A program made the position numbers and the translations under genes. This document shows positions 1 through 9,474 of a stretch of 64,000 nucleotides of DNA, one piece after another; position 1 is the first letter of the stretch; every line of letters begins with the position of its first letter. The notes below the pieces were generated by a model. It was not told the DNA's origin. It saw only the letters and a program-made list of their open reading frames with translations, and made no database searches. This DNA comes from Paraburkholderia sp. PGU19 (GTDB lineage Bacteria > Pseudomonadota > Gammaproteobacteria > Burkholderiales > Burkholderiaceae), in the NCBI RefSeq assembly GCF_013426915.1, contig NZ_AP023181.1, positions 620,001 to 684,000 of the forward strand, written 5' to 3'.

Positions 1-301
1 GTTCTTTATTTTCGACGGGCGCGGGCTGTCTCCCGACGCCGCCTGATTCGTAAAACGGCGTGCTTTATATCGCCTTAATACGAAACGGCAACCTAGTATA
101 GAAATCGTAAGCTTTTTGCCACTATGCGGAGTTACCCGTAAGGAACAACACCTTCAGTGTGCTTACGCACGTACGCACTGTATCGGTGCAGATGCAACGA
201 CCTGTTGGTTGTGCGTGCAACGGGGAATGGAATTGCACTTAGCCGACAGCGGACGGTCGGCTAAGTGGAGGTGATGAAGGATTACGGGTCAGTGCAACAG
301 G
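1..301. other. Leading intergenic region, possible 3' tail of an upstream gene
   Basis: No convincing complete gene is visible here. A short open stretch in frame 2 ends in TGA at 44-46 and could be the last 14 codons of a plus-strand gene cut by the window edge, but it is too short to identify. A strong hairpin lies at 238-265 (10-bp arms CTTAGCCGAC / GTCGGCTAAG, 8-nt loop). It sits 37 nt beyond the stop of the minus-strand gene at 302 and could help end that transcript, but it has no T-tract. Confidence 0.3.
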
Positions 302-781
302 TCAGAGACCCAGTTCGCTCAACCCTGGATGATCGTCGGGGCGACGGCCGAGCGGCCAATGGAACTTGCGATCGCTTTCCTTGATCGGCAGGTCGTTGAT
401 GCTTGCGTGACGATGGTGCATCAGGCCATCGGGGCCGAATTCCCAGTTTTCGTTACCGTATGAGCGGAACCAGTTGCCAGCATCGTCGCGCCACTCGTAA
501 GCGAAGCGAACTGCGATGCGATTGTCCGTGAAGGCCCATAGCTCCTTGATCAGACGGTACTCGAATTCCTTGCTCCATTTGCGTTCGAGAAAGGCGCGCG
601 CTTCTTCGCGACCTTGCACGAATTCGGCTCTGTTGCGCCACCATGTGTCGGTGGAATAGACCAAGGCGACTTTTGCGGCATCGCGTGAGTTCCAGCCGTC
701 TTCGGCCTGGCGTACTTTCTGTGCGGCGGTTTCGCGCGTAAACGGAGGCAGCGGCGGACGGACTTCGGTAGTGCTCGACAT
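302..781 (-). CDS. DUF1348 / nuclear transport factor 2-like protein
   Basis: A 159-residue protein of the SnoaL/NTF2-like superfamily, most like the DUF1348 group, whose members are about 150 residues. The N-terminal helix pattern ([14 protein letters not shown]) is followed by the aromatic-rich beta segment with Trp residues and the core ([20 protein letters not shown]) expected of the cone-shaped NTF2 fold. The fold often houses small hydrolases, isomerases or ligand-binding proteins; no substrate can be assigned. It lies 150 bp beyond the end of the GntR gene on the same strand and may be the last gene of that operon or have its own promoter. A small perfect palindrome (TCGCAaaTGCGA, 823-834) lies in the gap. 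Confidence 0.75.
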   Translation of the reverse strand: MSSTTEVRPPLPPFTRETAAQKVRQAEDGWNSRDAAKVALVYSTDTWWRNRAEFVQGREEARAFLERKWSKEFEYRLIKELWAFTDNRIAVRFAYEWRDDAGNWFRSYGNENWEFGPDGLMHHRHASINDLPIKESDRKFHWPLGRRPDDHPGLSELGL

Positions 782-931
782 CGACTTCTCTCTTTGTGAA
801 TAGTGACGGTGTGGGTCATTATTCGCAAATGCGAGGTGTTGTCATGTCGGGAAGTGCGGGGTTTTTTGGATTTGCACGGCGGCTATTTCGAGGTTCGGTA
901 TGTGTGTGGCGGTGTGAGGCGTTGAATGCGC

Positions 932-1627
932 TCAAGCCGACGTTTCCCCCACCGTTTGACGCAACAACCCCGCCGCGATGTCCGCGACGCGCGCCACATG
1001 CGCGGTCGCTGCATCGCGGGCGCGTTGCGCGTCGCGGGCACGAAGCGCATCGAGTATGCGGTTCATTTCCTGCACGGCCTGGCGCCCGCGATCGTCGGAA
1101 GCAATCGTCATCGCACGCAGGCGGTTGATGCGCGCATTCAGCGTCTGCACGATCTCCCATGCGACCTTCTTGCCGCCGCCATGAAACATCTGTTCGTAGA
1201 ACATCGTCGTCAATTCGCGCACGGTCTGATGCTCATGTCGCTCGAACGCCTGCTGAATGCTCGCAATGCAATCCGCAAGCCGCGTGAACACCGCTTCGTC
1301 AGCGCGCAGCGCGCATGCCATTGCAGCATCGCCTTCCAGCAACGCGCGAATCTCGTAGATTTCGGCAGCCGTATCCGAATCGAGCAGCGCGACGATCGGC
1401 CCCTGGTTCGGGATCGAATCGACGAGTCCTTCCGTCTCCAGGTGCCGCAACACTTCGCGCACCACCGTCCGGCTCACACCCAGTTCCTCGCACAACGAAC
1501 GCTCGACGAGCCGCTCGCCCGGATGAAAATGCGCCTCCAGTATGGCCGTGCGCATTTTCTCCAGCGCGAGTTCGCGCAACGTCGTCGTGCGACGTTCGAC
1601 TTTCAGCGAAGGCAGCGCGTCACTCAT
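932..1627 (-). CDS. GntR-family transcriptional regulator (FCD domain)
   Basis: A 231-residue regulator. The N-terminal winged helix-turn-helix contains the typical LGVSRTVVREVLRHLETEGL recognition segment, followed by an all-helical FCD effector-binding domain. The ATG at 1627 was preferred over an in-frame start 48 bp upstream because it begins the family N-terminus and lies 8 bp beyond the stop of the transporter ATPase gene. It is the final gene of the long catabolic/importer operon and is clearly paralogous to the regulator at 11195-11881: they share long stretches such as VSRTVVREVLRHLETEGLV and NARINRLRA. FCD regulators usually bind a carboxylate and derepress the operon they belong to. 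Ligand unknown. Confidence 0.9.
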   Translation of the reverse strand: MSDALPSLKVERRTTTLRELALEKMRTAILEAHFHPGERLVERSLCEELGVSRTVVREVLRHLETEGLVDSIPNQGPIVALLDSDTAAEIYEIRALLEGDAAMACALRADEAVFTRLADCIASIQQAFERHEHQTVRELTTMFYEQMFHGGGKKVAWEIVQTLNARINRLRAMTIASDDRGRQAVQEMNRILDALRARDAQRARDAATAHVARVADIAAGLLRQTVGETSA

Positions 1628-1635
1628 GGCTGTGC

Positions 1636-2724
1636 TCACGCCTGGGCAAAGAGACGCACGTCGCGCGTGTCCCAATCGACGAGCGCCTGCGTGCCAATCG
1701 ACAACCCGCTGTCATGCCGATGCCCCGCCGGCATGCGAATCGAGATCTCCTGCTGCCACGGCGTCGCGACCGCGTAGTGCATGGCGTCGCCGAGATACGT
1801 GATGTCGCGCACGGTGACGGGCAAGCCTGTCGTGCCGCTCGCGTCGCGCAGTGACTGAATGCGCATCTGCTCGGGCCGCACCATCAGCGTGCCGTCGTCG
1901 CCTGCCGTGAGCGCCGGATTGAAACTGCCGGACGCGACTTCATGGCCGTTCGGAAATACGCCGTTCATGCGACCATCGCTGTGCGACGTCACGCGCACCG
2001 GCAGGAAATTCGAATTGCCGATAAAGCTCGCGACGAAACGCGACGCAGGGTTCGAATAGAGTTCCTCGCCCGTGCCGACCTGCTCGATACGCCCCTTGTT
2101 GAACACGGCAATCCGGTCCGACAGACGCAGCGCCTCTTCCTGATCGTGCGTCACATAGAGAATCGTGACGCCCGTCTCCTGATGGATACGGCGCAATTCA
2201 AGCTGGATTTCTTCGCGCAGCTTTTTATCGAGTGCCGACAGCGGCTCGTCCATCAACAGCACAGGCGGATCATAGGCCAGCGCGCGTGCAATCGCGACGC
2301 GCTGCTGCTGGCCGCCCGACAGTTGCGCGGGCATCCGGTCGCGGCACTCGGACAGATGCACGAGTTTGAGCATCTGCTCGACCTTCGTCTTCACTTCCGC
2401 GTCCGGACGGCGGCGAACCCGCAACGGAAACGCGATGTTCTCGCCCACCGTCAGATGCGGAAACAGCGTATAGCGTTGAAACACCATGCCAATATTGCGC
2501 TTGTTCGGCGCGACGGACAGCAGCGGCTTGCCGTCGAGCAGCACGCGCCCTTCGCTCGGCTCCTGGAAGCCCGCGACGATATACAGCGTCGTGCTCTTGC
2601 CCGAGCCCGACGGTCCGAGGAACGTCATGAACTCGCCCTTGCGCACGTCGAGGGAAACCTGGTCGATAGCGACGACGTCGTCGTAAGTCTTGCGCAGGCG
2701 CTGGATTTGCAGGAATGCAGTCAT
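1636..2724 (-). CDS. ABC transporter ATP-binding protein (spermidine/putrescine-type)
   Basis: A 362-residue ATPase subunit of an importer of the PotA/spermidine-putrescine class. Walker [10 protein letters not shown] lies near residue 40; the signature [15 protein letters not shown] and Walker [13 protein letters not shown] follow. The C-terminal roughly 120 residues form the regulatory TOBE/OB domain typical of this class (MVRPEQMRI motif). The ATG at 2724 was chosen because it starts the family N-terminus and lies 15 bp after the permease stop; the frame is open much further upstream but that part is a shadow of the permease gene. It energises the two permeases encoded at 2739-4417. Substrate unknown; polyamine-like or other small organic solutes are typical for this class. 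Confidence 0.9.
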   Translation of the reverse strand: MTAFLQIQRLRKTYDDVVAIDQVSLDVRKGEFMTFLGPSGSGKSTTLYIVAGFQEPSEGRVLLDGKPLLSVAPNKRNIGMVFQRYTLFPHLTVGENIAFPLRVRRRPDAEVKTKVEQMLKLVHLSECRDRMPAQLSGGQQQRVAIARALAYDPPVLLMDEPLSALDKKLREEIQLELRRIHQETGVTILYVTHDQEEALRLSDRIAVFNKGRIEQVGTGEELYSNPASRFVASFIGNSNFLPVRVTSHSDGRMNGVFPNGHEVASGSFNPALTAGDDGTLMVRPEQMRIQSLRDASGTTGLPVTVRDITYLGDAMHYAVATPWQQEISIRMPAGHRHDSGLSIGTQALVDWDTRDVRLFAQA

Positions 2725-2738
2725 GTCGTTCACCTTGG

Positions 2739-3533
2739 TTATCGCGCGCGGCGCAGCACGGCGCCCGCAAGCATCAATACAGCAGTCAAGCCGACCAGCA
2801 GCGAAGACGCCGCCGCGACGACGGGCGTCAAGTCCTGCCGCAGCGTCGCCCAGATACGCACGGGCAGTGTCTGCAACGTGGGGCTCGCCATGAAGATCGA
2901 CACCACCACTTCGTCCCACGACGCGAGGAACGAGAAGATCGCCGCAGCGAAAATGCCAAGCCGGATCGCGGGCAATGTCACGCGCAATTTCACTTCGAGC
3001 GGCGACGCGCCGCAGATCAGCGCGGCATCCTCGAGCGCCGTGTCGAAGCTCGCGAGCGAGTTGCTGATCGATATGATCGAGAACGGCAGCGCGATGATCA
3101 GATGGCCGATCACGAAACCCGTCATCGTGCCGTTCAGGCCGATGCGCAGGAAGAATGCATACAACGCGACGGCCAGCACAACGACGGGCAACACCATCGG
3201 CGTCAGAAAAAACGCCTGCACGGCATTGCGTCCGCGAAACTTGCCGCGCACCAGCGCCAGCGACGCGAGAAAACCGATCACTACCGAGAGCACCGTTACG
3301 ATCACCGCGAGCTTCGCGCTCGTCAGCAACGAGTCGATCCAGCCGGCGTCGGTGAAAAGCTGTCGATACCACTCCAGCGTCCAGCCAGGCGGCGGAAAGA
3401 TCAGCCATTGCGAATCACCGAACGACAACGCGACGATGAATACGATCGGCAGCAAGAGAAAGAGCGCAACGGCAGCGCCGACAGCGAGCAATGCCCAGCG
3501 CAGCGCGCCCAAGCGATCGAAATCGAGCAGCAT
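2739..3533 (-). CDS. ABC transporter permease (PotC-like)
   Basis: A 264-residue inner-membrane permease with about six predicted transmembrane segments and the EAA loop (DAALICGASPLEVKLRVTLP) that docks to the ATPase. Its start overlaps the stop of the upstream permease by one base (TAATG), a sign of translational coupling. Size and order (ATPase after it, second permease before it) match the PotB-PotC arrangement of spermidine/putrescine-type importers. Confidence 0.88.
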   Translation of the reverse strand: MLLDFDRLGALRWALLAVGAAVALFLLLPIVFIVALSFGDSQWLIFPPPGWTLEWYRQLFTDAGWIDSLLTSAKLAVIVTVLSVVIGFLASLALVRGKFRGRNAVQAFFLTPMVLPVVVLAVALYAFFLRIGLNGTMTGFVIGHLIIALPFSIISISNSLASFDTALEDAALICGASPLEVKLRVTLPAIRLGIFAAAIFSFLASWDEVVVSIFMASPTLQTLPVRIWATLRQDLTPVVAAASSLLVGLTAVLMLAGAVLRRAR

Positions 3534-4417
3534 TATCGGCCTCCCAGACTTGCGCGCGCACTGCCAGTGAAGCGCAGTTGTAGCGCATACAGGGCGAGCG
3601 TCACGGCGAGCAACACAAAAGCGGCTGCGCCAGCAAGCCCCCAGTTCAGCAGTTGCTGCACCAGTTGCGCGATGAGTTCAGCGAGCATCATGTACGACGC
3701 GCCGCCGAGCAACGCAGGCGTGACGAAGTAACCGAGCGCCATCACGAACACCATCAACGCACCTGACGCGACGCCGGGCATTGCCAGCGGCACCAGCACG
3801 CGCCAGAACGCCTGCCACCGGCTCGCGCCGCAGATCGCCGCCGCGCGCAGCGTCGACGGATCGATGCCGCGTAATGTTGCATGCAGCGGCATCACGAGAA
3901 ACGGCAACATGATGTACGTCATGCCGATGGTCACGCCGATCAGGTTGTTCACGAGCGTCAGCGGCTCGCTGATGATTCCGAGCGCCATCAGCATCCGGTT
4001 GATCGGCCCCGTCTGTTGCAGCAGCACCATCCACGCGAAAGTACGCGCCAGCAGGTTGGTCCACATCGACAGCAGCAGGATCGCGAAGAACACCGCACTT
4101 AGCTTGCGCGACGCAATGGCGAGCAGCCACGCGGTCGGGAAACCGATCGCGAGCGTCGCTAGCGTCACGACCGTCGCGACCAGAAACGTGTTGCCGAACA
4201 CGCGCAGATAGTCCGTCGAGCCGACCAGTTGCCCATAGTTATGCAAACCCGGCGACGGCTCCAGCACGCTGCGCAACAGCAGCGACAGCACGGGCAGCAG
4301 AAAGAAGATCACGAGCAGCAGCAGCGCGGGTATCAGCAGGCGAACGCTGCGCCAGTCGCGCCGCCGGCGCGCGGCCGTCGCGGGCGGATGCGCGACGGTA
4401 CTCAGGACATTAGGCAT
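3533..4417 (-). CDS. ABC transporter permease (PotB-like)
   Basis: A roughly 294-residue inner-membrane permease with a cytoplasmic Arg-rich N-terminus, about six membrane spans and the EAA-type loop (RAAAICGASRWQAFWRVLVP). I chose the ATG at 4417 because GGGAG lies 5 nt before it; an alternative ATG at 4429 precedes that ribosome site and is less likely. It follows the binding-protein gene by about 50 bp and is translationally coupled to the next permease. Confidence 0.88.
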   Translation of the reverse strand: MPNVLSTVAHPPATAARRRRDWRSVRLLIPALLLLVIFFLLPVLSLLLRSVLEPSPGLHNYGQLVGSTDYLRVFGNTFLVATVVTLATLAIGFPTAWLLAIASRKLSAVFFAILLLSMWTNLLARTFAWMVLLQQTGPINRMLMALGIISEPLTLVNNLIGVTIGMTYIMLPFLVMPLHATLRGIDPSTLRAAAICGASRWQAFWRVLVPLAMPGVASGALMVFVMALGYFVTPALLGGASYMMLAELIAQLVQQLLNWGLAGAAAFVLLAVTLALYALQLRFTGSARASLGGR

Positions 4418-4468
4418 GGTGTCTCCCATCCACTCCGATAACGATTGCGACGCTGTCGTGCAACACGC

Positions 4469-5500
4469 TTACTTGGACTGCCATGCGTACCAGCGCTTCG
4501 CAATCGCGTCGCGATTCTCGGCCCAGTACTTCATGTCGAGATTGATCTGCGAGTTCTTGTACTGGTCCGGCAGCGTCTTCGCGATGGCGGGCGACATCAA
4601 CGCGGCAGACTTCACGTTGATAGGCGCATAACCCGTATCCGTTGCGAACTTTGCCTGTGCTTGCGGGCTCGTTGCGGCAGCGAGGTACTTCATCGCTTCC
4701 GCCTTGTGCTTCGCACCCTTCGGGATCACGAGCATGTCAGCCGCCGTCAGGTTCTGGTTCCATGAAATGCCGACGGGCACGCCCGTCTGTTCGAGCGCGT
4801 GCAGGCGCCCGTTCCAGAACATGCCGATAGGCGCTTCGCCCGATGCGAGCAACTGCTGCGATTGCGCGCCGCCGCTCCACCAGACGATGTCGCCCTTGAT
4901 CGTATCGAGCTTCTTGAACGCGCGGTCGAGGTCGAGCGGATAGAGCTTGTTCGGCGCCACGCCATCGGCGAGCAGCGCGATTTCGAGCACGCCGGGCGCC
5001 GACCATTTGTAGAGCGTGCGCTTGCCGGGGAATTTCTTCGTATCGAACAGATCGGCCCAGGTGGATGGCTGTGCGTCCTTGTACTTCGCCTTGTTGTAGC
5101 CGAGGACGAACGAGTAGTAGAAGCTGCCCACAGCCGCCGGCGTAGCGAAACGCGGGTCCAGCTCATCCTTCTTCACGACCGAGTAGTCGATTGGCTCGAT
5201 CAGACCGGCCTGTTGCGCCGCATACGCAAAATCCCCTTCGACGTCGACGACATCCCAGTTCACGTTGCCGCTGTCGACCATCGCCTTGAGCTTGCCATAG
5301 TCGGTCGGGCCATCCATCAGCACGTTGATGCCCGTCGCCTGCGTGAACGGCGCCGCCCAGTTCTTCTGCTGCGACGATTGCGTGGTGCCGCCCCAACTCG
5401 TGAACACAATCGGGTCCGCGGCGAGGGCCGGCGTTGCCGCGAGCGTCGCCGCGCAAAGCGCGATCAGCGGCGCGAAATACGTGGTGCTTCTGCTGCTCAT
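4469..5500 (-). CDS. ABC transporter periplasmic substrate-binding protein (PotD-like)
   Basis: A 343-residue binding protein with a clear Sec signal peptide (hydrophobic core, then ATPALA before ADPIVF). The mature protein begins with the VFTSWGGTTQSS pattern typical of extracellular solute-binding family 1/PotD-like proteins. The start at 5500 gives the signal peptide; the longer open frame upstream does not. It supplies the specificity of the importer encoded at 1636-4417. The ligand cannot be read from sequence, but the neighbouring flavin monooxygenase, hydrolase and aldehyde dehydrogenase suggest the imported compound is degraded by the same operon. Confidence 0.9.
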   Translation of the reverse strand: MSSRSTTYFAPLIALCAATLAATPALAADPIVFTSWGGTTQSSQQKNWAAPFTQATGINVLMDGPTDYGKLKAMVDSGNVNWDVVDVEGDFAYAAQQAGLIEPIDYSVVKKDELDPRFATPAAVGSFYYSFVLGYNKAKYKDAQPSTWADLFDTKKFPGKRTLYKWSAPGVLEIALLADGVAPNKLYPLDLDRAFKKLDTIKGDIVWWSGGAQSQQLLASGEAPIGMFWNGRLHALEQTGVPVGISWNQNLTAADMLVIPKGAKHKAEAMKYLAAATSPQAQAKFATDTGYAPINVKSAALMSPAIAKTLPDQYKNSQINLDMKYWAENRDAIAKRWYAWQSK

Positions 5501-5574
5501 GTCTGTCTCCAGGGAATATGTCTTGTGTCGATGCGATGGGATTCGTACAGCGGGCGGCCCGTCGAAATGCTCTC

Positions 5575-5889
5575 TCAGGCCAGCGGCGAAAAACGCGCTG
5601 GCTTCATGATCTTGTTTTCCATCTCTTCCATCAGCGCCTGAATCTTCGGCGCAAAGGCCTGCCATGCCGGGTCTTCGGCGAGCGCCGCGCGGCGGCGTTC
5701 GCGTTCGTCGAGGCTCGGATAGGCCCAGATATGCACGATCTGATTCTGCGGACCGATCTCCGAAAAAAAATAGCCGATCAGTTCTCCCAGATAACGCTTC
5801 TGCAACGCGATGCCTTCTTCTTCGACCAGCTTCAGATAGGCAGGCACCGCGCCCGTCCTGATTCGATACGTGCGGATTTCGTAGAACAT
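5575..5889 (-). CDS. NIPSNAP family protein
   Basis: A 104-residue protein with the NIPSNAP pattern: start FYEIRTYRIRTGAVPAYL, then GYFFSEIGPQNQIVHIWAYPSLDERERRRAAL. This is a dimeric ferredoxin-like alpha+beta barrel of about 100 residues. Bacterial members commonly sit in catabolic operons but their reaction is not established. It lies between the aldehyde dehydrogenase (13 bp) and the binding-protein gene (74 bp) of the same operon. Confidence 0.85.
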   Translation of the reverse strand: MFYEIRTYRIRTGAVPAYLKLVEEEGIALQKRYLGELIGYFFSEIGPQNQIVHIWAYPSLDERERRRAALAEDPAWQAFAPKIQALMEEMENKIMKPARFSPLA

Positions 5890-5902
5890 GCGGGCTCCTG
5901 TT

Positions 5903-7375
5903 TCAGCGCATCACGAACGGATCGGCGATCGGCTCATCCGACGTGCGAATCCACACGGATTTCGTGCGCGTGTATTCGAGCACCGCTTCGAGCCCGCCTT
6001 CACGTCCGAGGCCGCTCAAACCATAGCCGCCGAACGGCACGATAGGCGACACCGCGCGATACGTGTTGACCCACACGATGCCCGCGAGCAGCGCACGCGT
6101 GAGCCGATGCGCGCGCGTCAGATCGCGCGTGAAGACGCCGGATGCGAGGCCATAGCGTGTGTCATTCGCGAGCGCAATCGCGTCGGCTTCCGTATCGAAC
6201 GTGACGACGCTCAGCACCGGTCCGAACAGTTCTTCCATCACGCTCGGCACCTGCGCATTCGGGCAATCGACGATGGTCGGCAAGAAGTAATTGCCCTTGC
6301 CCACGCCGTCCGGCTGCTTGCCGCCCGTCACGACGCGCCCGCCTGCTTCGACACTTGCGCGCAGCACGTTCTCGATATGCTCGAGTTGACGGCGCGTCGC
6401 CAGCGGCCCCATTTCGGTCGCCATGTCCTGCGGATTGCCGATGCGGATCGTTTGCGCTTTGGCGATGAGACGTTCGAGAAGCGCATCGTGAATGCCGCGC
6501 TGCACGACCAGTCGCGAACCGGCCACACAGCTTTGCCCCGTCGCAGCGAAGATGCCCGCGATCACGGCGTTGCATGCGCTGTCGAGATCGGCGTCGTCGA
6601 ATACGAGCACGGGTGATTTACCGCCGAGTTCCAGCGACATCGCCGCGAGGTTCTCCGCCGAATTGCGCACCACGTGCCGCGCCGTTTCAGGTCCGCCCGT
6701 GAAGGCGATGCGCGAGACGAGCGGATGGCTCGTCAGCGTGCGTCCGCAATCGTTTCCAAAGCCCGTCACGATGTTGACGACCCCCTTCGGAAAGCCCGCT
6801 TCCTGCACGAGCCGCGCAAATTCGAGCAAAGGCGCGGGACCTTCTTCCGATGCCTTGAGAACGATCGTGCAGCCCGCCGCGAGCGCCGGCCCCACTTTGA
6901 CTGCCGACAGAAACAGTTGCGAATTCCACGGCACGATGCCCGCGACAACGCCGACAGGTTCACGCCGCAGCGTCACTTCCATATCGGCTTTATCGACGGG
7001 CAGCCACGCGCCCTGGATCTTGTCGGCGACGCCCGCGTAATAGCGGTAATACTCGGCGACGTATCCAATCTGGCTGCGCGTCTCGCGGATGATCTTGCCC
7101 GTGTCCTGCGTTTCGAGTTCGGCAAGACGCGGCGCATGTTGCGCGACGAGATCGGCGAGTTTGTACAGCAGTTTGCCGCGCGCGCTCGCCGTCAGGTTTG
7201 CCCACGCCGGATCATTCAATGCGCGATGCGCGGCGCGCACCGCACGGTCGACATCGTCCGCGCTCGCGGCGGGCATCTGCGCCCAGACGTCACCCGTCGA
7301 TGGGTCGATGCTGTCGAAATGCTCGCGCGCCGCTTCGAAAGCACCGTCGATGTATTGCAGGAACCGCTGGACCAT
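5903..7375 (-). CDS. NAD(P)+-dependent aldehyde dehydrogenase
   Basis: A 490-residue aldehyde dehydrogenase of normal length. The Rossmann region (GIVPWNSQLF, AFTGGPETA), general base Glu in LELGGKSP (about residue 249) and catalytic Cys in ATGQSCVAGSR (about residue 283) are all present. I prefer the ATG at 7375, preceded by GGAG; an in-frame GTG lies at 7384. In the operon it probably oxidises an aldehyde made by the flavin monooxygenase or hydrolase to a carboxylate. Substrate unknown. Confidence 0.9.
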   Translation of the reverse strand: MVQRFLQYIDGAFEAAREHFDSIDPSTGDVWAQMPAASADDVDRAVRAAHRALNDPAWANLTASARGKLLYKLADLVAQHAPRLAELETQDTGKIIRETRSQIGYVAEYYRYYAGVADKIQGAWLPVDKADMEVTLRREPVGVVAGIVPWNSQLFLSAVKVGPALAAGCTIVLKASEEGPAPLLEFARLVQEAGFPKGVVNIVTGFGNDCGRTLTSHPLVSRIAFTGGPETARHVVRNSAENLAAMSLELGGKSPVLVFDDADLDSACNAVIAGIFAATGQSCVAGSRLVVQRGIHDALLERLIAKAQTIRIGNPQDMATEMGPLATRRQLEHIENVLRASVEAGGRVVTGGKQPDGVGKGNYFLPTIVDCPNAQVPSVMEELFGPVLSVVTFDTEADAIALANDTRYGLASGVFTRDLTRAHRLTRALLAGIVWVNTYRAVSPIVPFGGYGLSGLGREGGLEAVLEYTRTKSVWIRTSDEPIADPFVMR

Positions 7376-7408
7376 GTCAGCCACTCCGTTGTCTGTTAGC
7401 GCGTGACG

Positions 7409-8452
7409 TCAGCGGGTTGCAAATGCCGGCATCACGTCGGAAATGAACAGTTCCAGCGACTTGCGCTTGCGCTCGAAACTCATATGGCTGTCGAGCCAGA
7501 AGCTGTACTGGTCATAGCCGAGTTCCTCATAGCCCTTGAGCCGCGCGATCACCTGCTTCGGCTCACCGATCACGAGGTTCTTGCGAATCGACTCGGACGA
7601 GTACTGCGGGAACATTGCGACGTCGGCATCCGTCAACGGCTCGATAAAGCCTTGTTCAATGGGCCGTTCGTTCTTGAACCATTTGCTGAAGTAGCGATAG
7701 AACGTCGCGAGATCTTCGACGGCCTCATCCACTTCCGCTGCATTTGCACCGACAAACGTATGCATCAGCATCATCACCTGCGGACGCGGCACCTCGGGAT
7801 GCGCAGCGCACGCAGCGTTGAAGCGCTCCATCAGGCTCACGACTTCGGCATCGCCCGAAGCCAGTGACGTCACCTGCACGTTGCAGCCGTTCGCCACTGC
7901 GAACGCGTGCGAGTTCGGATCGCGCGCGGCGAGCCACATGGGAGGATGCGGTTGTTGAATCGGGCGCGGCACGGGCGTCGTTTTGGGCCACGACCAGAAC
8001 TCGCCCTGATGCTCGTAATCGCCGTTGAAGAGCTTGCGCAACGCGGGCACCAGTTCGCGCATCCGTGCGCCGGCGCTCATTGCATCGAGGCCGGGCAACA
8101 GGCGCTCGTATTCGAACGAATACGCGCCGCGTGCGATGCCGAGATCGAGCCGGCCATTGCTCGCTACGTCGACCATGCCTGCTTCACCCGCCAGGCGAAT
8201 CGGATGCCAGAACGGCGCGATCACCGTGCCCGTGCCCAGACGAATCCGCTCCGTCTTCGCCGCGAGGTATGACAGATTGACGAACGGGTTCGGCGCGATC
8301 GTGAATTCCATCGCGTGATGCTCGCCGATCCACGCGGTTTCGAAACCGCCGCGCTCGGCCAGTTGCACGAGTTCGGTCATCTGATCGAACAGTTCGCGGT
8401 GCGACGTCGTGTCGTCGTATCGCTCCATGTGCAGGAAGAGTGAAAATTTCAT
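7409..8452 (-). CDS. LLM-class flavin-dependent monooxygenase (luciferase-like)
   Basis: A 347-residue bacterial-luciferase-family TIM-barrel oxygenase. The start MKFSLFLHMERYDD, the GIARGAYSFEYERLLP loop, and the GEPKQVIARLKGYEELGYDQY C-terminal flavin-binding segment are typical. Such enzymes use FMNH2 supplied by a separate reductase, here the gene directly upstream (8518-9474). This makes a two-component monooxygenase. The substrate class may include amines, heterocycles, alkanes or thiols and cannot be read from sequence. Confidence 0.88.
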   Translation of the reverse strand: MKFSLFLHMERYDDTTSHRELFDQMTELVQLAERGGFETAWIGEHHAMEFTIAPNPFVNLSYLAAKTERIRLGTGTVIAPFWHPIRLAGEAGMVDVASNGRLDLGIARGAYSFEYERLLPGLDAMSAGARMRELVPALRKLFNGDYEHQGEFWSWPKTTPVPRPIQQPHPPMWLAARDPNSHAFAVANGCNVQVTSLASGDAEVVSLMERFNAACAAHPEVPRPQVMMLMHTFVGANAAEVDEAVEDLATFYRYFSKWFKNERPIEQGFIEPLTDADVAMFPQYSSESIRKNLVIGEPKQVIARLKGYEELGYDQYSFWLDSHMSFERKRKSLELFISDVMPAFATR

Positions 8453-8517
8453 GGTATTGGGTCTCCTGTCGACGTGAGTTAGCGCTTTAGCGCTTACTCA
8501 CGTCCCATGCAAAGCCT

Positions 8518-9474
8518 TCATTGAGCCAGCGCGAGCGTCTGCACAGTGCCCGCTTCCGTGTCGCCGACATAGATGCCGAAGGCGTCCTCGCTGCGTTCGC
8601 GTACATAGCGTTCGAGCATCGAGCGCACGGCGTCGTCGTGCAATTCATCCCACGGAATCTGCGCCAACGGCACGATGCGGATCGTGCTGTCCATCCACGC
8701 TGCGCCGCTGTCGATCACGCGGCCGCGATAATAGACTTGCACACTCGGTGCCTGACCGCTGCCCGATTCGAATACGGCGAACAGAAAGTCAAGATGCGCT
8801 TCGAGGCCGAGTTTCGCCAGCACGCCGCGCAGGCTGGCAGCATCGCTTGCGGGTTCGAGTTTGTTGCCAGTCGGCAGTTGCAAACCTTTGGGCGTATCGA
8901 GCAGCACGATGCCATCGCGATGTTCGAGAATCGCGCCGACTTGCGCGCGCGGCCCGGCCGCTGCGAGTGCGTCCTGCGACAGGCTGAAGTTCACATACGC
9001 GCCCCGGCAATAGCCGAGCGGCGACGAGCTGGTATGAAGAAAATCGACCACACGTCCGATCAATATGATGTGATCGCCTGCATCGACTACATCGTGCGTC
9101 GTGCAATCGAAACACGCGGCCGCGTTGTCGACCACGGGCGCACCTGTTGCGCGCGCACTCCACGCGACCTGTGCAAATTTGTCGGCGGCCTTCGATGCGA
9201 ACACGCCCGACACCGCTTTCTGGTCTTCGGCCAGCACGCTCACAGCGAACTGACGCGCTTCTGAAAACACCTGATAACTCGATGCCGTCTTCGCGATGCA
9301 GACGAGGATCAGCGGCGGATCAAGCGACACCGACGTGAACGAATTTGCCGTGAAGCCGCGCGGCGAGCCGTCGGGCTGGATCGTCGTGACGACCGTCACA
9401 CCCGTCACGAACGCGCCGAGCGCGCGGCGAAAATCGGCGATGTCGAAAGGCAGTTCGTTGACGGCATCAGTCAT
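8518..9474 (-). CDS. Flavin reductase with an extra C-terminal domain
   Basis: A 318-residue protein. Residues about 1-165 are a flavin reductase (FMN-binding split barrel; ALGAFVTGVTVVTT and GFTANSFTSVSLDPPLILVC motifs) that would give FMNH2 to the LLM monooxygenase encoded next. Typical stand-alone reductases end near residue 165-190. Here another roughly 140 residues follow; the region GAILEHRDGIVLLDTPKGLQLP has the strand pattern of a Nudix-like fold, but no complete Nudix box is visible, so any hydrolase activity is doubtful. Its start overlaps the stop of the alpha/beta hydrolase gene by 8 bp. Confidence 0.85.
   Translation of the reverse strand: MTDAVNELPFDIADFRRALGAFVTGVTVVTTIQPDGSPRGFTANSFTSVSLDPPLILVCIAKTASSYQVFSEARQFAVSVLAEDQKAVSGVFASKAADKFAQVAWSARATGAPVVDNAAACFDCTTHDVVDAGDHIILIGRVVDFLHTSSSPLGYCRGAYVNFSLSQDALAAAGPRAQVGAILEHRDGIVLLDTPKGLQLPTGNKLEPASDAASLRGVLAKLGLEAHLDFLFAVFESGSGQAPSVQVYYRGRVIDSGAAWMDSTIRIVPLAQIPWDELHDDAVRSMLERYVRERSEDAFGIYVGDTEAGTVQTLALAQ

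Noticed and set aside
1942..3570. A 542-codon open frame on the plus strand
   Set aside because: Antisense to the ABC ATPase and permease genes, whose motifs are unmistakable.
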